Shown here: positions 8,496 through 18,871 of the stretch, in pieces | Layout: every line of letters starts with the position of its first letter | Numbering within the stretch: the stretch's first letter is position 1 | Origin: Flaviramulus basaltis | GTDB taxonomy: Bacteria; Bacteroidota; Bacteroidia; Flavobacteriales; Flavobacteriaceae | Reading direction: 5' to 3' | Assembly: GCF_900114265.1 (NCBI RefSeq) | Contig: NZ_FPKV01000002.1 | Span: 1,240,001 to 1,304,000 of the forward strand | Length of the DNA stretch: 64,000 nt | Made by a program: the position numbers and the translations under genes | The notes under the pieces: model-generated | Seen by the model: only the letters and a program-made list of their open reading frames with translations | Databases searched by the model: none | What the model was told of the DNA's origin: nothing

Positions 8496-10475
8496 ATGAA
8501 GCAAATATTTTTAATTTTAATTCTTTTTTTTTATTCCAGCACAATCTATGCTGAGAAGTATGCATTAATTGTTGCTGTAGGGAACTACCCAAAAAGTACT
8601 GGTTGGAGTACTATTCATTCATTGAATGATGTGCCATTAATAAAACAAACCTTACTAGACCAAGAATTTAAAGAAAATAATATTAGCCTATTAACCGATG
8701 AAGCTGCTACTTATTCTGGAATCAAAAATGCTTTAAATGAGTTGTTAAAAGTAATTAACCCTAATGATATAGTTGTAATTCATTTTTCAATGCATGGTCA
8801 ACAAATTTTTGATAATAATGGAGATGAAATTGATGGCAAAGATGAAGCATTAGTTCCATATGATGCTTGGGTAAAATACAATCATAATTATAAGGGTGAA
8901 AACCATTTTCGAGATGACGAATTAGGGACTTATATTACAATGTTTAGAAATTCGTTACAAGAAAACGGGCAATTACTTTTACTATTGGATAGTTGTCATT
9001 CAGGTTCTTCATCAAGAGGAGGTTTAGCGAGAGGAAGTAAAGCTGTTTTTGCTCCTGATGGTTGGAAATCAACATCGAACATTGAAGATTCAGGAAGTGG
9101 TTTAATTGAAAATGTAGATAATTCAAAAGTAAAATTAAATGTTAATGCTGCACCCTATATATTAATTTCTGGTGCGTCAGCAAATGAATTAAACTATGAA
9201 TATAAAGGAGTAGGATCTTTAAGTTATACTTTTACAAAAGCAATGAATAAATTGGGTAGTAACTATTCATTTAATCAATTGTTTGCTAAGATTGAAACAG
9301 AAATGAATATTATTTCACCTTATCAAAATCCAACAATTGAAGGAAATATTAATGCTGAAATATTCAATAACGCCTATATAAAGCAACAGCCATTTTACAA
9401 AGTTAAATCTGTATTAAGAGATGATGTTATTAGAATTCAATCTGGTAAAATACACGGATTATTCGAAAACACTACGGTGTTTGTTACACCTTCTGGTACT
9501 TCAAAAGCTTCCAAAGAGAATATTATTACTTCAGGTACTATTTTAAATTCAAAATTCAATGAATGTACTATAAAACTTGACGAACCACTTGAAAACTCTA
9601 ATGAGAAAAAGTATTGGGTTTTTATTGACAAACCATCATATGGCGATATGTTTGTTAATGTTTTTTTTGACGAATCTGTAAAAGATAAATCAATTAAGGC
9701 TGGTGTTTCTAATTTTTTAAATGAAAATGAGTTAGGTGAAGTTGCCAAGTATATTGATTCTGCTGATGTTGTATTAATGCAAAAAGGTAATTCTATCACT
9801 TTAAATTCTCCAAATGGGCTTCAAGTTGTTGATAAAGATGAAGAAAACATAGGAAGTAGTACTATTGAAGAAATTAATCAAACATTATTTGCTTTTGCTC
9901 AAGGACAATATTTAAAAAATTTAGATTTAAAAAATTATAATTATGAGTTTGAATTTAAATTAATTCCTAATGTAAATGATTCATTGAATAACAACTCTAC
10001 TAATGATATTAAAATTAGACCTTTTGTAAATCAAAATGGAACATTCCAAGTCATTGCAGAAAAGGATGAAGTAGTACTCCAAGTAACTAATAAAAGCAAT
10101 AGAGTATTATATTTCTGCATTATTGAAATAAATAGCAAAGGAGAGATTGCTTCTTTTATGCCTAATGATGATTACCCATTAATGGATGATGAACGTAAGT
10201 TAATGCCTGGGCAAACAGAGACATTTAAACATAAGGTTTATGAATTCTTGCCTCCATATGAAAAATTGATTTTGAAAGGTTTTGCAACACCCTATCCAAT
10301 TAATTTTAAGACTACGGTTGATACTCGAGGTGAAAGTTCCAGAAGTACTACAAATCCGTTAGAGGATTTTTTAGGTAATACCTATACACCATCTAGGGGT
10401 AGTACTGGTAAAAAAGCAAACCCCCAAATTGATGGGTTTACTTTTGATTTTGTTTATGAAATAATAAAAGAATAA
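8496..10475 (+). CDS. Exported caspase-family (C14) protease with DUF4384-like domain
   Basis: The 659-residue protein has a signal peptide (residues 1-19, ending TIYA) and then a caspase/metacaspase fold that starts at KYALIVAVGNY. The catalytic dyad is intact: His100 in HFSMHGQ and Cys167 in LLDSCHSGS. An acidic stretch between them (NNGDEIDGKDEALVPYD) resembles the metacaspase pocket that favours Arg or Lys at the cleavage site. The C-terminal third, near residues 525-600, has the pattern of DUF4384, a beta domain often joined to bacterial caspases. Prokaryotic caspase homologues cut proteins in regulated or self-killing pathways, and this one should act outside the cytoplasm. It starts 10 bp after the barrel-like gene and ends 6 bp before the CHAT gene. 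Confidence 0.9.
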   Translation: MKQIFLILILFFYSSTIYAEKYALIVAVGNYPKSTGWSTIHSLNDVPLIKQTLLDQEFKENNISLLTDEAATYSGIKNALNELLKVINPNDIVVIHFSMHGQQIFDNNGDEIDGKDEALVPYDAWVKYNHNYKGENHFRDDELGTYITMFRNSLQENGQLLLLLDSCHSGSSSRGGLARGSKAVFAPDGWKSTSNIEDSGSGLIENVDNSKVKLNVNAAPYILISGASANELNYEYKGVGSLSYTFTKAMNKLGSNYSFNQLFAKIETEMNIISPYQNPTIEGNINAEIFNNAYIKQQPFYKVKSVLRDDVIRIQSGKIHGLFENTTVFVTPSGTSKASKENIITSGTILNSKFNECTIKLDEPLENSNEKKYWVFIDKPSYGDMFVNVFFDESVKDKSIKAGVSNFLNENELGEVAKYIDSADVVLMQKGNSITLNSPNGLQVVDKDEENIGSSTIEEINQTLFAFAQGQYLKNLDLKNYNYEFEFKLIPNVNDSLNNNSTNDIKIRPFVNQNGTFQVIAEKDEVVLQVTNKSNRVLYFCIIEINSKGEIASFMPNDDYPLMDDERKLMPGQTETFKHKVYEFLPPYEKLILKGFATPYPINFKTTVDTRGESSRSTTNPLEDFLGNTYTPSRGSTGKKANPQIDGFTFDFVYEIIKE

Positions 10476-10481
10476 TTTAAA

Positions 10482-13400
10482 ATGAATTACAGTAAATTAG
10501 TCCTTTTTTTATTAGCATTACTGGTTACCTTCCATTCATTTGGCCAAACGAGAAAACAACTCAAAATATGGGAAAATCATCTTGAAACAGGTATAGAGTT
10601 TTTAGATAATAATAATAATCAAGATGCTTTAATAGAACTCAATAAGGCTTATAGTATTGCGCAAGAAATATTCTTAAATAATGAAGAAGAATTTGGTGAA
10701 GCTGTTTATTATTTGGCTGTAACTCATGATAGTATCGGGAATTATAAAAAAGCAATACCTCTATATGTTGAAGCATTAAATAACTTAAAATTAAATGGTT
10801 TAAGTAATGATATTGATTATAATGATTTAGCTAGATTAGGTGAAATTTATATGCTTGTAAACGAATATGCTAATTCAATTAATTTTTTTCTGGAAGCTTT
10901 AAAAATTATTGAAACTATTGATGGTAATTATGATAGCAAATATGCCAGTATATTATCAAAACTATCTCTCTCCTACAAAAAATTAGCAGACTATGAAAAT
11001 GCTATCGAATCTATTATTTCATACAACACAATTATTGAAAAACTATATGGAGCAGAAAGCGAAATATATTTAATAGGTTTAACAAGTTTGAGTGAAATTT
11101 ATATAGCTATAGGACAATATGATAAAGCGGCTATTATTCTAGATAACGTTTTACGACAATTAAAAAATATCGACTCTAAGGGTGAAGCTTATATAAAAGC
11201 CATAATTACAAAAGCATATTTATACAACAATAAATTTGAATATGAAAAAGAGATTCCTTTATATCATGAAGTTAAAAGAATTTCTGAAAAAGGTAAAAGT
11301 GCTTATGTTTCAGCTAACAATAATTTAGGTGTTGCCTATCAAAAAATGGGAGATTATGAAAATGCATTAAAAATTGCATTAGAGGTAGCAAATAATACAT
11401 CAGAAGAAGACCCCAATCACCCTGTTAGATATCAAAATTTAGCTTACAACTACGGGGAGTTAGGAGAACTGGATAAAAGCTTAGAAAATTACGAAATCGC
11501 TTTGGAGTCGTGTAAATCCAAATTTGGAACAAATCATCCTCAATATGCTCAACTTATGGATTGTATAGGGCAACTCTATGAACGGAAAGGTGATTTAGCT
11601 CGTGCTAAAGATTTGTTTAAAGAAACCTTAACTGTGTTTTTAAATAATTTTGATGAGAATCATAACCAGTATGGTTTTTATTTAAATAATTACACAAGAG
11701 TACTTCTAAAACTAAACCAAAATGAGGAAGCTATAGATTTGATGATTAAAAATATTAAAATTTCAGAAGCTAATTCAAATACGGATAACATAGACTATTA
11801 CAGGAAACAATTAAATTTAGCAAACGCTTACAATAAGATTGGGAGCTATAATGAGGCCACAGCTATTCTGGTAAAGTATTCTGAAAAAACAAAGCAAATA
11901 TTAGGAAATACGCACCCCGAGTATGGAAATATGTTAAAAAGTTTAGGTGAATCTTATTTAGGATTGGGAGAGTTAGATAAGACTATTCCTGTTATAGATT
12001 CTTTGAATAATGTCATTATTTCTCAACTAGATAAGGTATTCAAATTCAGGAGTGAAAATGAGAAAAAATCTTTTTTAAAAATTACCAATCAAAATTTTGA
12101 TGAATTACAGTCAATAATGTTTCAACTAGACAAACCAATTGGTCGACTAGCTGAAATTAATTTAGATAATCAACTAATGCTTAAAGGCTTATTGCTTAGT
12201 AATTCTAAAAACTTGCTAAACAAATTATCCTCGCTTGACAACCCTGAAATTAATAATGATATTATAAGATACCGCTCAATTAAAAATGAATTATCAGGAA
12301 ATATTAGCTTGCCAAACCAAGAACGGGACAGTCTTGAAAATCTTATAAATTTAAAGGAATCAGAATTAGTAAAATTATATAGCTCTCATTTTGATGATGC
12401 TATTAGTTTTGGTCAAAGTTGGAAAAAACCCCAATCTAAATTGAATAAAAATGAGGTTGCTATAGAGTTTTCTCACTTCCAAAATTTTAAAGGTTCTAAA
12501 TTTTCAGATAGTATTTTATATGTTGCTTATGTTTTTAAAAAAGATTGGAAGTACCCAAAAATAGTTCCGCTATTTGAAGAAAAACAATTGAAATTGATTT
12601 TATCCAGAAAAAGCCCAAATCAATTATATGTTAGTCGTGGTTCAAAAGCAAAAAGTAGAGTAAACACAAAAGCTATTTATGATTTAATTTGGAAACCATT
12701 AGAAGAATATATTGAAAATAGTAATACAATTTATTTTGCGCCAAGCGGATTATTAAATCAAATATCATTCGCTGCATTAGGTAAGGAAAAAGAAAAACCA
12801 ATTTGTTATAAATATGATTTATTTCAGTTAAGTAGTACTAGTGTTTTAGCAAATAAAACAATTGAGCCTAGTTTTAGTAATGCTTTATTAATAGGTGGTA
12901 TTGATTATGATTATATCATTTCTTCTGACGACAATGAAAATTTAATTCAGCAACCTTATTTTAACCAACAAGGTGCAATAAACATTAGATCTAATAAAAA
13001 TAGAGGCGAAAGTTGGACAAAATTAGATGGTGCCTTGAAAGAAGTAGAAACTTTAAAAACAATTTTAAATCATAACGGAAGTCAAGTTTATAAATGGAGT
13101 GGAGCTGAAGCCAGTGAGACTAATTTTAAAAAATTAAGTGGAAAAAGTCCAAATATATTACATATAGCTACACACGGTTTTTTTTATGAAAATATAAAAT
13201 CTGAGAATCAAGAAAGCTTAATAACAAGTACAGAAAATAAATACCGTTTAGCTGATGACCCTTTACTGCGTTCTGGTCTAATTTTTGCTGGTGCAAATTA
13301 CGCTTGGAACAATACTGAAAAGGCAATTTATGGTGACGATGGTATTTTAACTGCTATGGAAATATCTAATATGGATTTATCAAATACAGATATAGTTTTA

Positions 13401-13673
13401 CTCAGTGCATGCGAAACCGGTTTAGGAGATATAGATGGAAGCGAAGGTGTTTATGGTTTACAACGTGCATTTAAAATGGCTGGTGTTGATATTATTGTTA
13501 TGAGTTTATGGGAAGTACCAGATATTGAAACTGCTGAATTCATGGAGCTATTTTACAAAAACTGGATTCAAAATAAAAAAGTAAAAGAAGCATTCAATAT
13601 TACGCAACGTATAATGCAAACAAAATATAGTAATGAGGCTGAAAAATGGGCAGCATTTGTTATGTTTGAGTAA
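10482..13673 (+). CDS. Exported TPR protein with C-terminal CHAT protease domain
   Basis: The 1063-residue protein has a signal peptide (ending near FHSFGQ, residue 22). A long array of tetratricopeptide repeats follows (about residues 30-500), then a linker and a CHAT domain over roughly the last 350 residues. CHAT is a caspase/separase-like cysteine protease fold. Its dyad is present: His898 in HIATHG and Cys977 in LSACETG, followed by the conserved SEGVYGLQRAFKMAG and SLWEVPD segments. TPR-CHAT proteins occur in Bacteroidota and cyanobacteria, and some CHAT proteins are effectors in defence or programmed cell death. Here the gene follows the caspase gene by 6 bp, so both clan CD proteases are co-expressed. 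The TPR array is the likely sensor or scaffold. Confidence 0.9.
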   Translation: MNYSKLVLFLLALLVTFHSFGQTRKQLKIWENHLETGIEFLDNNNNQDALIELNKAYSIAQEIFLNNEEEFGEAVYYLAVTHDSIGNYKKAIPLYVEALNNLKLNGLSNDIDYNDLARLGEIYMLVNEYANSINFFLEALKIIETIDGNYDSKYASILSKLSLSYKKLADYENAIESIISYNTIIEKLYGAESEIYLIGLTSLSEIYIAIGQYDKAAIILDNVLRQLKNIDSKGEAYIKAIITKAYLYNNKFEYEKEIPLYHEVKRISEKGKSAYVSANNNLGVAYQKMGDYENALKIALEVANNTSEEDPNHPVRYQNLAYNYGELGELDKSLENYEIALESCKSKFGTNHPQYAQLMDCIGQLYERKGDLARAKDLFKETLTVFLNNFDENHNQYGFYLNNYTRVLLKLNQNEEAIDLMIKNIKISEANSNTDNIDYYRKQLNLANAYNKIGSYNEATAILVKYSEKTKQILGNTHPEYGNMLKSLGESYLGLGELDKTIPVIDSLNNVIISQLDKVFKFRSENEKKSFLKITNQNFDELQSIMFQLDKPIGRLAEINLDNQLMLKGLLLSNSKNLLNKLSSLDNPEINNDIIRYRSIKNELSGNISLPNQERDSLENLINLKESELVKLYSSHFDDAISFGQSWKKPQSKLNKNEVAIEFSHFQNFKGSKFSDSILYVAYVFKKDWKYPKIVPLFEEKQLKLILSRKSPNQLYVSRGSKAKSRVNTKAIYDLIWKPLEEYIENSNTIYFAPSGLLNQISFAALGKEKEKPICYKYDLFQLSSTSVLANKTIEPSFSNALLIGGIDYDYIISSDDNENLIQQPYFNQQGAINIRSNKNRGESWTKLDGALKEVETLKTILNHNGSQVYKWSGAEASETNFKKLSGKSPNILHIATHGFFYENIKSENQESLITSTENKYRLADDPLLRSGLIFAGANYAWNNTEKAIYGDDGILTAMEISNMDLSNTDIVLLSACETGLGDIDGSEGVYGLQRAFKMAGVDIIVMSLWEVPDIETAEFMELFYKNWIQNKKVKEAFNITQRIMQTKYSNEAEKWAAFVMFE

Positions 13674-13875
13674 GAAAACTTCAGTCAGCAGAATTTTTTG
13701 CTGTTTTATCGATTTTCATAAAGAATTAAACCACAAAACTTGTGTATATCTACTTCCTTATATAGATTTATAATCTCTCTCATTGCCAATAGGTTATATT
13801 TAGTTTTATTTAATAGCAAATTTAACCACAAAATTTACAATTGTCCTACTTACGCATGGTGTTAAACATAATATT

Positions 13876-16800
13876 ATGGCTCGTAAAAACACCTTTATTT
13901 TAACTAATATTGTATTCCTTTTTTTTGTGATTTTTGGCGTAAATGCACAAATAACAACTTATCCTTATGCTGAAGATTTTGAAAATGGAGATGGTGGATG
14001 GACTGTTCAAGGGTTCAATCCTACATGGGAACTTGGTATGCCTTCTATTGGTGCTGGCTCTGGAGATAATGCCTGGGCTACTAATTTAGATGGAAATTAT
14101 GGTATTACTTATAACGAGCAAAGTTGGGTACAAAGCCCTATATTCGATTTCTCAAACTTAATAAATCCAAGTTTAGTATTTCAGTTATACTGCAATATCG
14201 AATTTGATCAAATTGCCTTTGAACCATTTGATGGCGTTGTAATACAGTATTCTATTGATTCTGGTATAACATGGCAAAATGTTGGGTCTTACAGTGACGA
14301 GAATTGGTTTAATGACGAATATATAGAAGCTCTTGGTTCCGCTGGGTGGGGTTTCACTTCAGGGTGGGTATCATTTAACAAAAATATTAAAGAGTTAGGT
14401 GGTCAAAACAACGCTGTTTTTAGATTCTTTTTTGGGTCTGATTTTATATATAATAATGCATTTGGTGCTAGTTTTGATCTCTTTGAGGTTTATGAAGATA
14501 CTACATCTATTACATTAATAACTGACCTAAATTTTGAGCAATATTTACTAGACACTAATATTGATACAGATGGTATTATTAACGGTCAAGTGCTAACTTA
14601 TGATATTATAGATGAAACTACCCTTAATATTAACAGTTATGATATTAGTAATTTTGAAGGTATTCAAGATTTTAGGTCACTCATAAACTTTACCCTAATT
14701 AATAACCAGAGTACTACAAATTATTCTATTGAATTTAGTGAAAACAAATTTTTACAAGATGTAACAATCATAAATACACCATTCCTATCTTCAATTAATG
14801 GGCTTTCATCAAATTATTTAACAAACCTATCTGTTGTTACAAGAGGAGACTTTTTTACATCTTTAGATGTTTCAGAATGCCTAAGCCTAACAGATTTATC
14901 TTTAGCCGATAATGCCATAACTAATGTTAATTTGGAGAAAAATACCAAGATAAGATATTTAAGTTTGGCTATAAACCCAATAGATTTTCTATATACTACT
15001 CATTTAACAGAGTTAGAATCGTTAAACACGTATGAATCTCAAATTAAATTTTTAGACCTCTCTAACAACTCCAAACTTACTCGTTTAAATAGCGATAATG
15101 GTGAATTAACTGAAGTTAACCTTAAAAATGGTTTTAATAATATGTTAACTTCTGTTGAATTAAATGGTAACCCTAATTTAACCTGTATACAAGTTGATGA
15201 TGTAGCATATTCAAATACCGCTTCTAGTTGGTTAAAAGATAATACCGCCAGCTATTCTAATAGTTGTGAATTTAAAATACAGCAATTTCCTTACGCAGAA
15301 GATTTTGAGGAAGGTGCAGCAGGTTGGTCAGTAGTTAACGTGTCTAATTCTAGTTGGGGATTAGATAGTCCTAATTCTAATAATTTAACTAGTGCTGCCT
15401 CAGGAAGTTTGGCTTGGAGCACAAATAATTCAGGAGATTATAATCCCAATGAAAATGGATGGGTACAAAGTCCCATTTTTGATTTTTCAAAATTTAATAG
15501 TTCAGACAATCTATATTTCCATTTTGATAATTGGTATAATTGCGAATTGGATATTGATGGTGCTGTTGTTCAATCCACAATTGACTCAGGAATCTCTTGG
15601 CAAAATCTTGATGAAATAACTAGTGTTAATACTTATGATAATACAAATATAGCGAGCCTTCCGGGTGGGCAAGAAAAGGGTTGGTCTGGCATAAGCGAAA
15701 ATACTTTTTCTGGTGGTTGGAAAACAAGCTATTTTTCTTTGAGTAATTTGTTGGGTGTGCCTAATGTAATGTTCAGGGTAGTATTCAGTTCTAATGGAAC
15801 AATTCAAAGTGATGGCTTTGCATTTGATTCAGTTAAAATACTAACAGAAAAAACTTTTGCTGGCAATGATAATATTGATACGTTTTGTGAAAAATCACAA
15901 AATGTATCAGCTAGTTATTTACAATCACTTTTAATATCTGAAACTTTTGGTGGCATTTGGTCAAGTTTAGACGGTTTAGAACTTGATAATGATGATTCTG
16001 GTGAAAAATATTTTAATATTGGTGACTTACAATCTGGTAATTATAAATTTAAATATACCGTTTTCTCGGAGTTTAATTCGAGTTTTGATGAAGCTACAGT
16101 TGAGTTAAATATTGAAAGAATAGTACTTTATTCACAATACTATGATTATGCTTCAGGTTGCAGTGAATTAACATTTAATACGGATGAGGAGTTTCAACAA
16201 TGGGCGTTTAATAAACATGTTGTTGAAAATAATGGGTTAAATATAACTCAAAATGGCGTTTGGTCACCAAGTAGTTTTGAAGGCTATGGAGATTACACTT
16301 ATACTCAGCCCGCAACCAGTAGTTGTTCAGAAACAATAAGTGTTTTTAGATATGGTAATAGTGAACCAGAAATAGCTTATAAGACTTTTGAAGCCGCTAA
16401 TGGAATACAAAATGTATGGGTTTTAATTGATGACTTTGAATCTGATAACAGCTTAAATAAAATAGTTTCTAAAAAAAGGAGAAGAAGAATAAGGTCAAGT
16501 AATAAAGATATAGATAATAATGGTAATGTTGATTTCCCTAATACAGGAGCAGGGAATTTCAAAGAAGCTAATATTTTTGAAGTATTGGAAGAAGATGATT
16601 GCGGGAGTATCATAAAAATAACTAATTACGCCATAATTATAGGTGGCTTTTGGGATGGTGGAGAAAATAATATAATAAGTATTTGCGAAGGAGAAGTGGC
16701 TTTGTTCTCTCAATTACAAAATGCTTTAGGTGATAGTAACGTGGCGCCTATTGGTGATTTTGGACTAATTAATAGTGGAGCACCAGGCTTTTTTACAGAA

Positions 16801-17565
16801 TACCCGCCAGGTTCTTACACGTATTATTATTCAATGTTCGGGGAAGAAGACGCTAATTCATGGACTGATTCTGGAGGAACCATAACCGTAACGAATAAAC
16901 CTGTGTTAAAACTTTCCTTGTTATTGGAAGGTGCCTATAACGAGTTTACAGGTTGGATGAATAATGTACTTTATAAAAATGATTTAATCCAAACTTCAAG
17001 TCCTTATAGTGATGGGTTAGAAACATATTATTATGGTAGTAACCAAGTTGATTGGGTATGGCTAGAAATAAGGGATGCCAATAATGACACTAATATTCCA
17101 TTGCAGCGTTCAGCTTTACTAAAACGAAATGGAGATGTGGTAGATGTTGATGGAGAAAGCCCTATTTTACTAGATGTTCCAGATGGCGATTATTACATTA
17201 TGGTTAGCCATAGAAATCACTTAGGGGTTATTATGGCTAACCCAGTAAGTTTAAGTTGCGGCACAACAATTACAATAGATTTAAGGCTTGACAACTCATT
17301 AGTCCTTGGAGGAGCAAATGCAATAAAAGAAACTGGTTATGGTGATTTTGTTTTATTTGCAGGCGATTTTAACGGTGACGGTCAAATACAAAATATCGAT
17401 AAAAATGCTGTAGAACCATTAAGAGGACTAAGTGGGTACTCTAATGCTGATATGGATATGAACGGAGAGGTTCAAAATTCTGATATTAATAATTTTTTAA
17501 GCCCTAACATAGGCAAAGGGGTACAATTTATGAGTAAAAAATTAAACGCAAAACGAAATAAATAA
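13876..17565 (+). CDS. Large secreted adhesin-like protein: two MAM/lectin-like domains, LRRs, dockerin-like end
   Basis: The 1229-residue protein has a signal peptide (1-25, ending GVNAQ). Two related domains begin at residues 28 and 470. Each opens with PYAEDFE and contains GWVQSP- or SWVQSP-like segments ending in PIFDFS, as in MAM or concanavalin-like modules. Between them, about 215-465, are leucine-rich repeats of the Bacteroidota kind that start with F-E-Q-Y-L-L-D-T-N-I-D-T-D-G. A very basic patch (KKRRRRIR) lies near residue 866. The last 70 residues contain two EF-hand-like loops (GDFNGDGQIQNID and ADMDMNGEVQNSD) resembling a dockerin. No T9SS sorting domain is visible. The next gene encodes a possible cohesin-like partner that does have one. 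The protein is probably a surface or matrix protein that binds glycans or proteins. Confidence 0.72.
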   Translation: MARKNTFILTNIVFLFFVIFGVNAQITTYPYAEDFENGDGGWTVQGFNPTWELGMPSIGAGSGDNAWATNLDGNYGITYNEQSWVQSPIFDFSNLINPSLVFQLYCNIEFDQIAFEPFDGVVIQYSIDSGITWQNVGSYSDENWFNDEYIEALGSAGWGFTSGWVSFNKNIKELGGQNNAVFRFFFGSDFIYNNAFGASFDLFEVYEDTTSITLITDLNFEQYLLDTNIDTDGIINGQVLTYDIIDETTLNINSYDISNFEGIQDFRSLINFTLINNQSTTNYSIEFSENKFLQDVTIINTPFLSSINGLSSNYLTNLSVVTRGDFFTSLDVSECLSLTDLSLADNAITNVNLEKNTKIRYLSLAINPIDFLYTTHLTELESLNTYESQIKFLDLSNNSKLTRLNSDNGELTEVNLKNGFNNMLTSVELNGNPNLTCIQVDDVAYSNTASSWLKDNTASYSNSCEFKIQQFPYAEDFEEGAAGWSVVNVSNSSWGLDSPNSNNLTSAASGSLAWSTNNSGDYNPNENGWVQSPIFDFSKFNSSDNLYFHFDNWYNCELDIDGAVVQSTIDSGISWQNLDEITSVNTYDNTNIASLPGGQEKGWSGISENTFSGGWKTSYFSLSNLLGVPNVMFRVVFSSNGTIQSDGFAFDSVKILTEKTFAGNDNIDTFCEKSQNVSASYLQSLLISETFGGIWSSLDGLELDNDDSGEKYFNIGDLQSGNYKFKYTVFSEFNSSFDEATVELNIERIVLYSQYYDYASGCSELTFNTDEEFQQWAFNKHVVENNGLNITQNGVWSPSSFEGYGDYTYTQPATSSCSETISVFRYGNSEPEIAYKTFEAANGIQNVWVLIDDFESDNSLNKIVSKKRRRRIRSSNKDIDNNGNVDFPNTGAGNFKEANIFEVLEEDDCGSIIKITNYAIIIGGFWDGGENNIISICEGEVALFSQLQNALGDSNVAPIGDFGLINSGAPGFFTEYPPGSYTYYYSMFGEEDANSWTDSGGTITVTNKPVLKLSLLLEGAYNEFTGWMNNVLYKNDLIQTSSPYSDGLETYYYGSNQVDWVWLEIRDANNDTNIPLQRSALLKRNGDVVDVDGESPILLDVPDGDYYIMVSHRNHLGVIMANPVSLSCGTTITIDLRLDNSLVLGGANAIKETGYGDFVLFAGDFNGDGQIQNIDKNAVEPLRGLSGYSNADMDMNGEVQNSDINNFLSPNIGKGVQFMSKKLNAKRNK

Positions 17566-17599
17566 TTACTTACTGATCAACTCTAAAAAAACCTAAGCC

Positions 17600-18508
17600 A
17601 TGAAACAAAATTATATCCTTAGTTTAAAATCTTTAATTACTCTGAATATATTTTTATTTAATTTAATATCTTACTCCCAAAACATTCAAATAACTTTTGC
17701 AAATGCGCAAAACACGAACGATGGAAGTGATAATTATTATGAAGCTGATATAATGATACAAACTGTTGATGGTCTTTCAGATTTCAAATTAGGTTCAGGG
17801 CAATTATACTTAAATTATAATACGGCAGCCTTTGGCGCAAATGTATTTGCTAATTCTGGAATTGAAATCAACGCAGATTTTAGTAATGGGTATTTTCTAG
17901 GTGAAAAATCGGGCGTTACAGACTTTTATAATATTAGTACGATTAATGATAATACAGGTTCCAGAGTGTCTTGGGCTTTTTCGCAAGGTGTATCATCAGG
18001 TGCTATGTCTGAAGAAGTTTCCTCAACTCCTAAGAAAATGATGCGTGTAAAATTTAAATATATAGATGTAAATCAAGATCCAATGTTAACTTTTGAAAGT
18101 GATGAAGATTTGGTTACAAATAGCCGAGATCAGTTTTACACAGCTTGTGGTCCTTTTGATACTGCTTCAACAACTTTAGATTGTACAAGTACAGTGGATC
18201 CTCAAAATGTAAATTCTCAGTTTTTAGATGCTATATTAAATAGTAGCGGAGCCGTATTATCAAACGTTGACTTTAAACTATTAACAGGTATTTCAATATA
18301 TCCAAATCCTACAAATGAGGTTGTATATATTAAAGGTGATGTTTCCAAATTAGAAAGTATAGATATTTATAATTTAAACGGTCAGCGTGTAGGAGAGCTA
18401 AAAAAAGACTTTAATAAGATTGATTTAAGAAAATTACCTTCTGGTTTATACCTTATGAAATTAAAAACTGATATAATGGTTAAAACCTTAAAATTAATCA
18501 AAAATTAA
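17600..18508 (+). CDS. T9SS-sorted protein with cohesin-like domain
   Basis: The 302-residue protein has a signal peptide (to about residue 27, SYSQ). An all-beta domain follows (about 28-200) with the pattern G-S-G-Q-L-Y-L-N-Y-N near its start, resembling cohesin-like folds. The last 74 residues are a type A C-terminal sorting domain: ISIYPNPTNE, then IYNLNGQRVGEL, LPSGLYLMKL and VKTLKLIKN. That domain directs export through the type IX secretion system and attachment to the cell surface. It lies 34 bp after the dockerin-like gene and is probably co-transcribed, so it may hold the larger protein at the surface. The cohesin assignment comes from pattern only and is less certain than the sorting signal. 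Confidence 0.8.
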   Translation: MKQNYILSLKSLITLNIFLFNLISYSQNIQITFANAQNTNDGSDNYYEADIMIQTVDGLSDFKLGSGQLYLNYNTAAFGANVFANSGIEINADFSNGYFLGEKSGVTDFYNISTINDNTGSRVSWAFSQGVSSGAMSEEVSSTPKKMMRVKFKYIDVNQDPMLTFESDEDLVTNSRDQFYTACGPFDTASTTLDCTSTVDPQNVNSQFLDAILNSSGAVLSNVDFKLLTGISIYPNPTNEVVYIKGDVSKLESIDIYNLNGQRVGELKKDFNKIDLRKLPSGLYLMKLKTDIMVKTLKLIKN

Positions 18509-18871
18509 AATTTAATTTTTTCATCCATCTAAAGTTTTATCTAAGAATACAAAACTAAGATTGCAAAGTGAATAATAATCATATACATTCTCCAAGAGTA
18601 TTCTCATAGTTCATTATTAAGATATGTTCCCCCCGATTTGAAGCTGTTAATTAGTAATACTTCCATAATAAAAATCTTTCTAATAATCGTGTTCGCTAAA
18701 CTAAGAGGGGGTATAGCAAGAGGGTAACACGCTTCGCGATGTTACTAATTCATATCTTATTGTATTTCAGTTAATTAAAACACTTTTAATTATTGCTATT
18801 TTATTTTTTTGTAGTAAATTTAACTTTTACCTCAGTAAAACCAACGTTTCATTGTAACAATCTCATAAATT
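18509..18871. other. Gene-free stretch with an oriT-like region
   Basis: The 363 bp between the T9SS gene and the mobilization gene carry no open frame that I trust. They contain a C6 run near 18629, a G5 run at about 18706 and a hairpin at 18724-18745, described as a separate feature. Confidence 0.7.
18704..18745 (+). other. Candidate transfer origin (oriT) hairpin
   Basis: A GGGGGTATAGCAAGAGGG stretch is followed by an inverted repeat. GTAACA-CGC and GCG-TGTTAC pair around a TTC loop, with one bulged A. The element is much more GC-rich than its surroundings and lies 127 bp upstream of a BfmA/BtgA-type mobilization gene, the usual place for a transfer origin in Bacteroidota mobilizable elements. 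I assign the role by position and shape. No nick site is proven. Confidence 0.45.
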
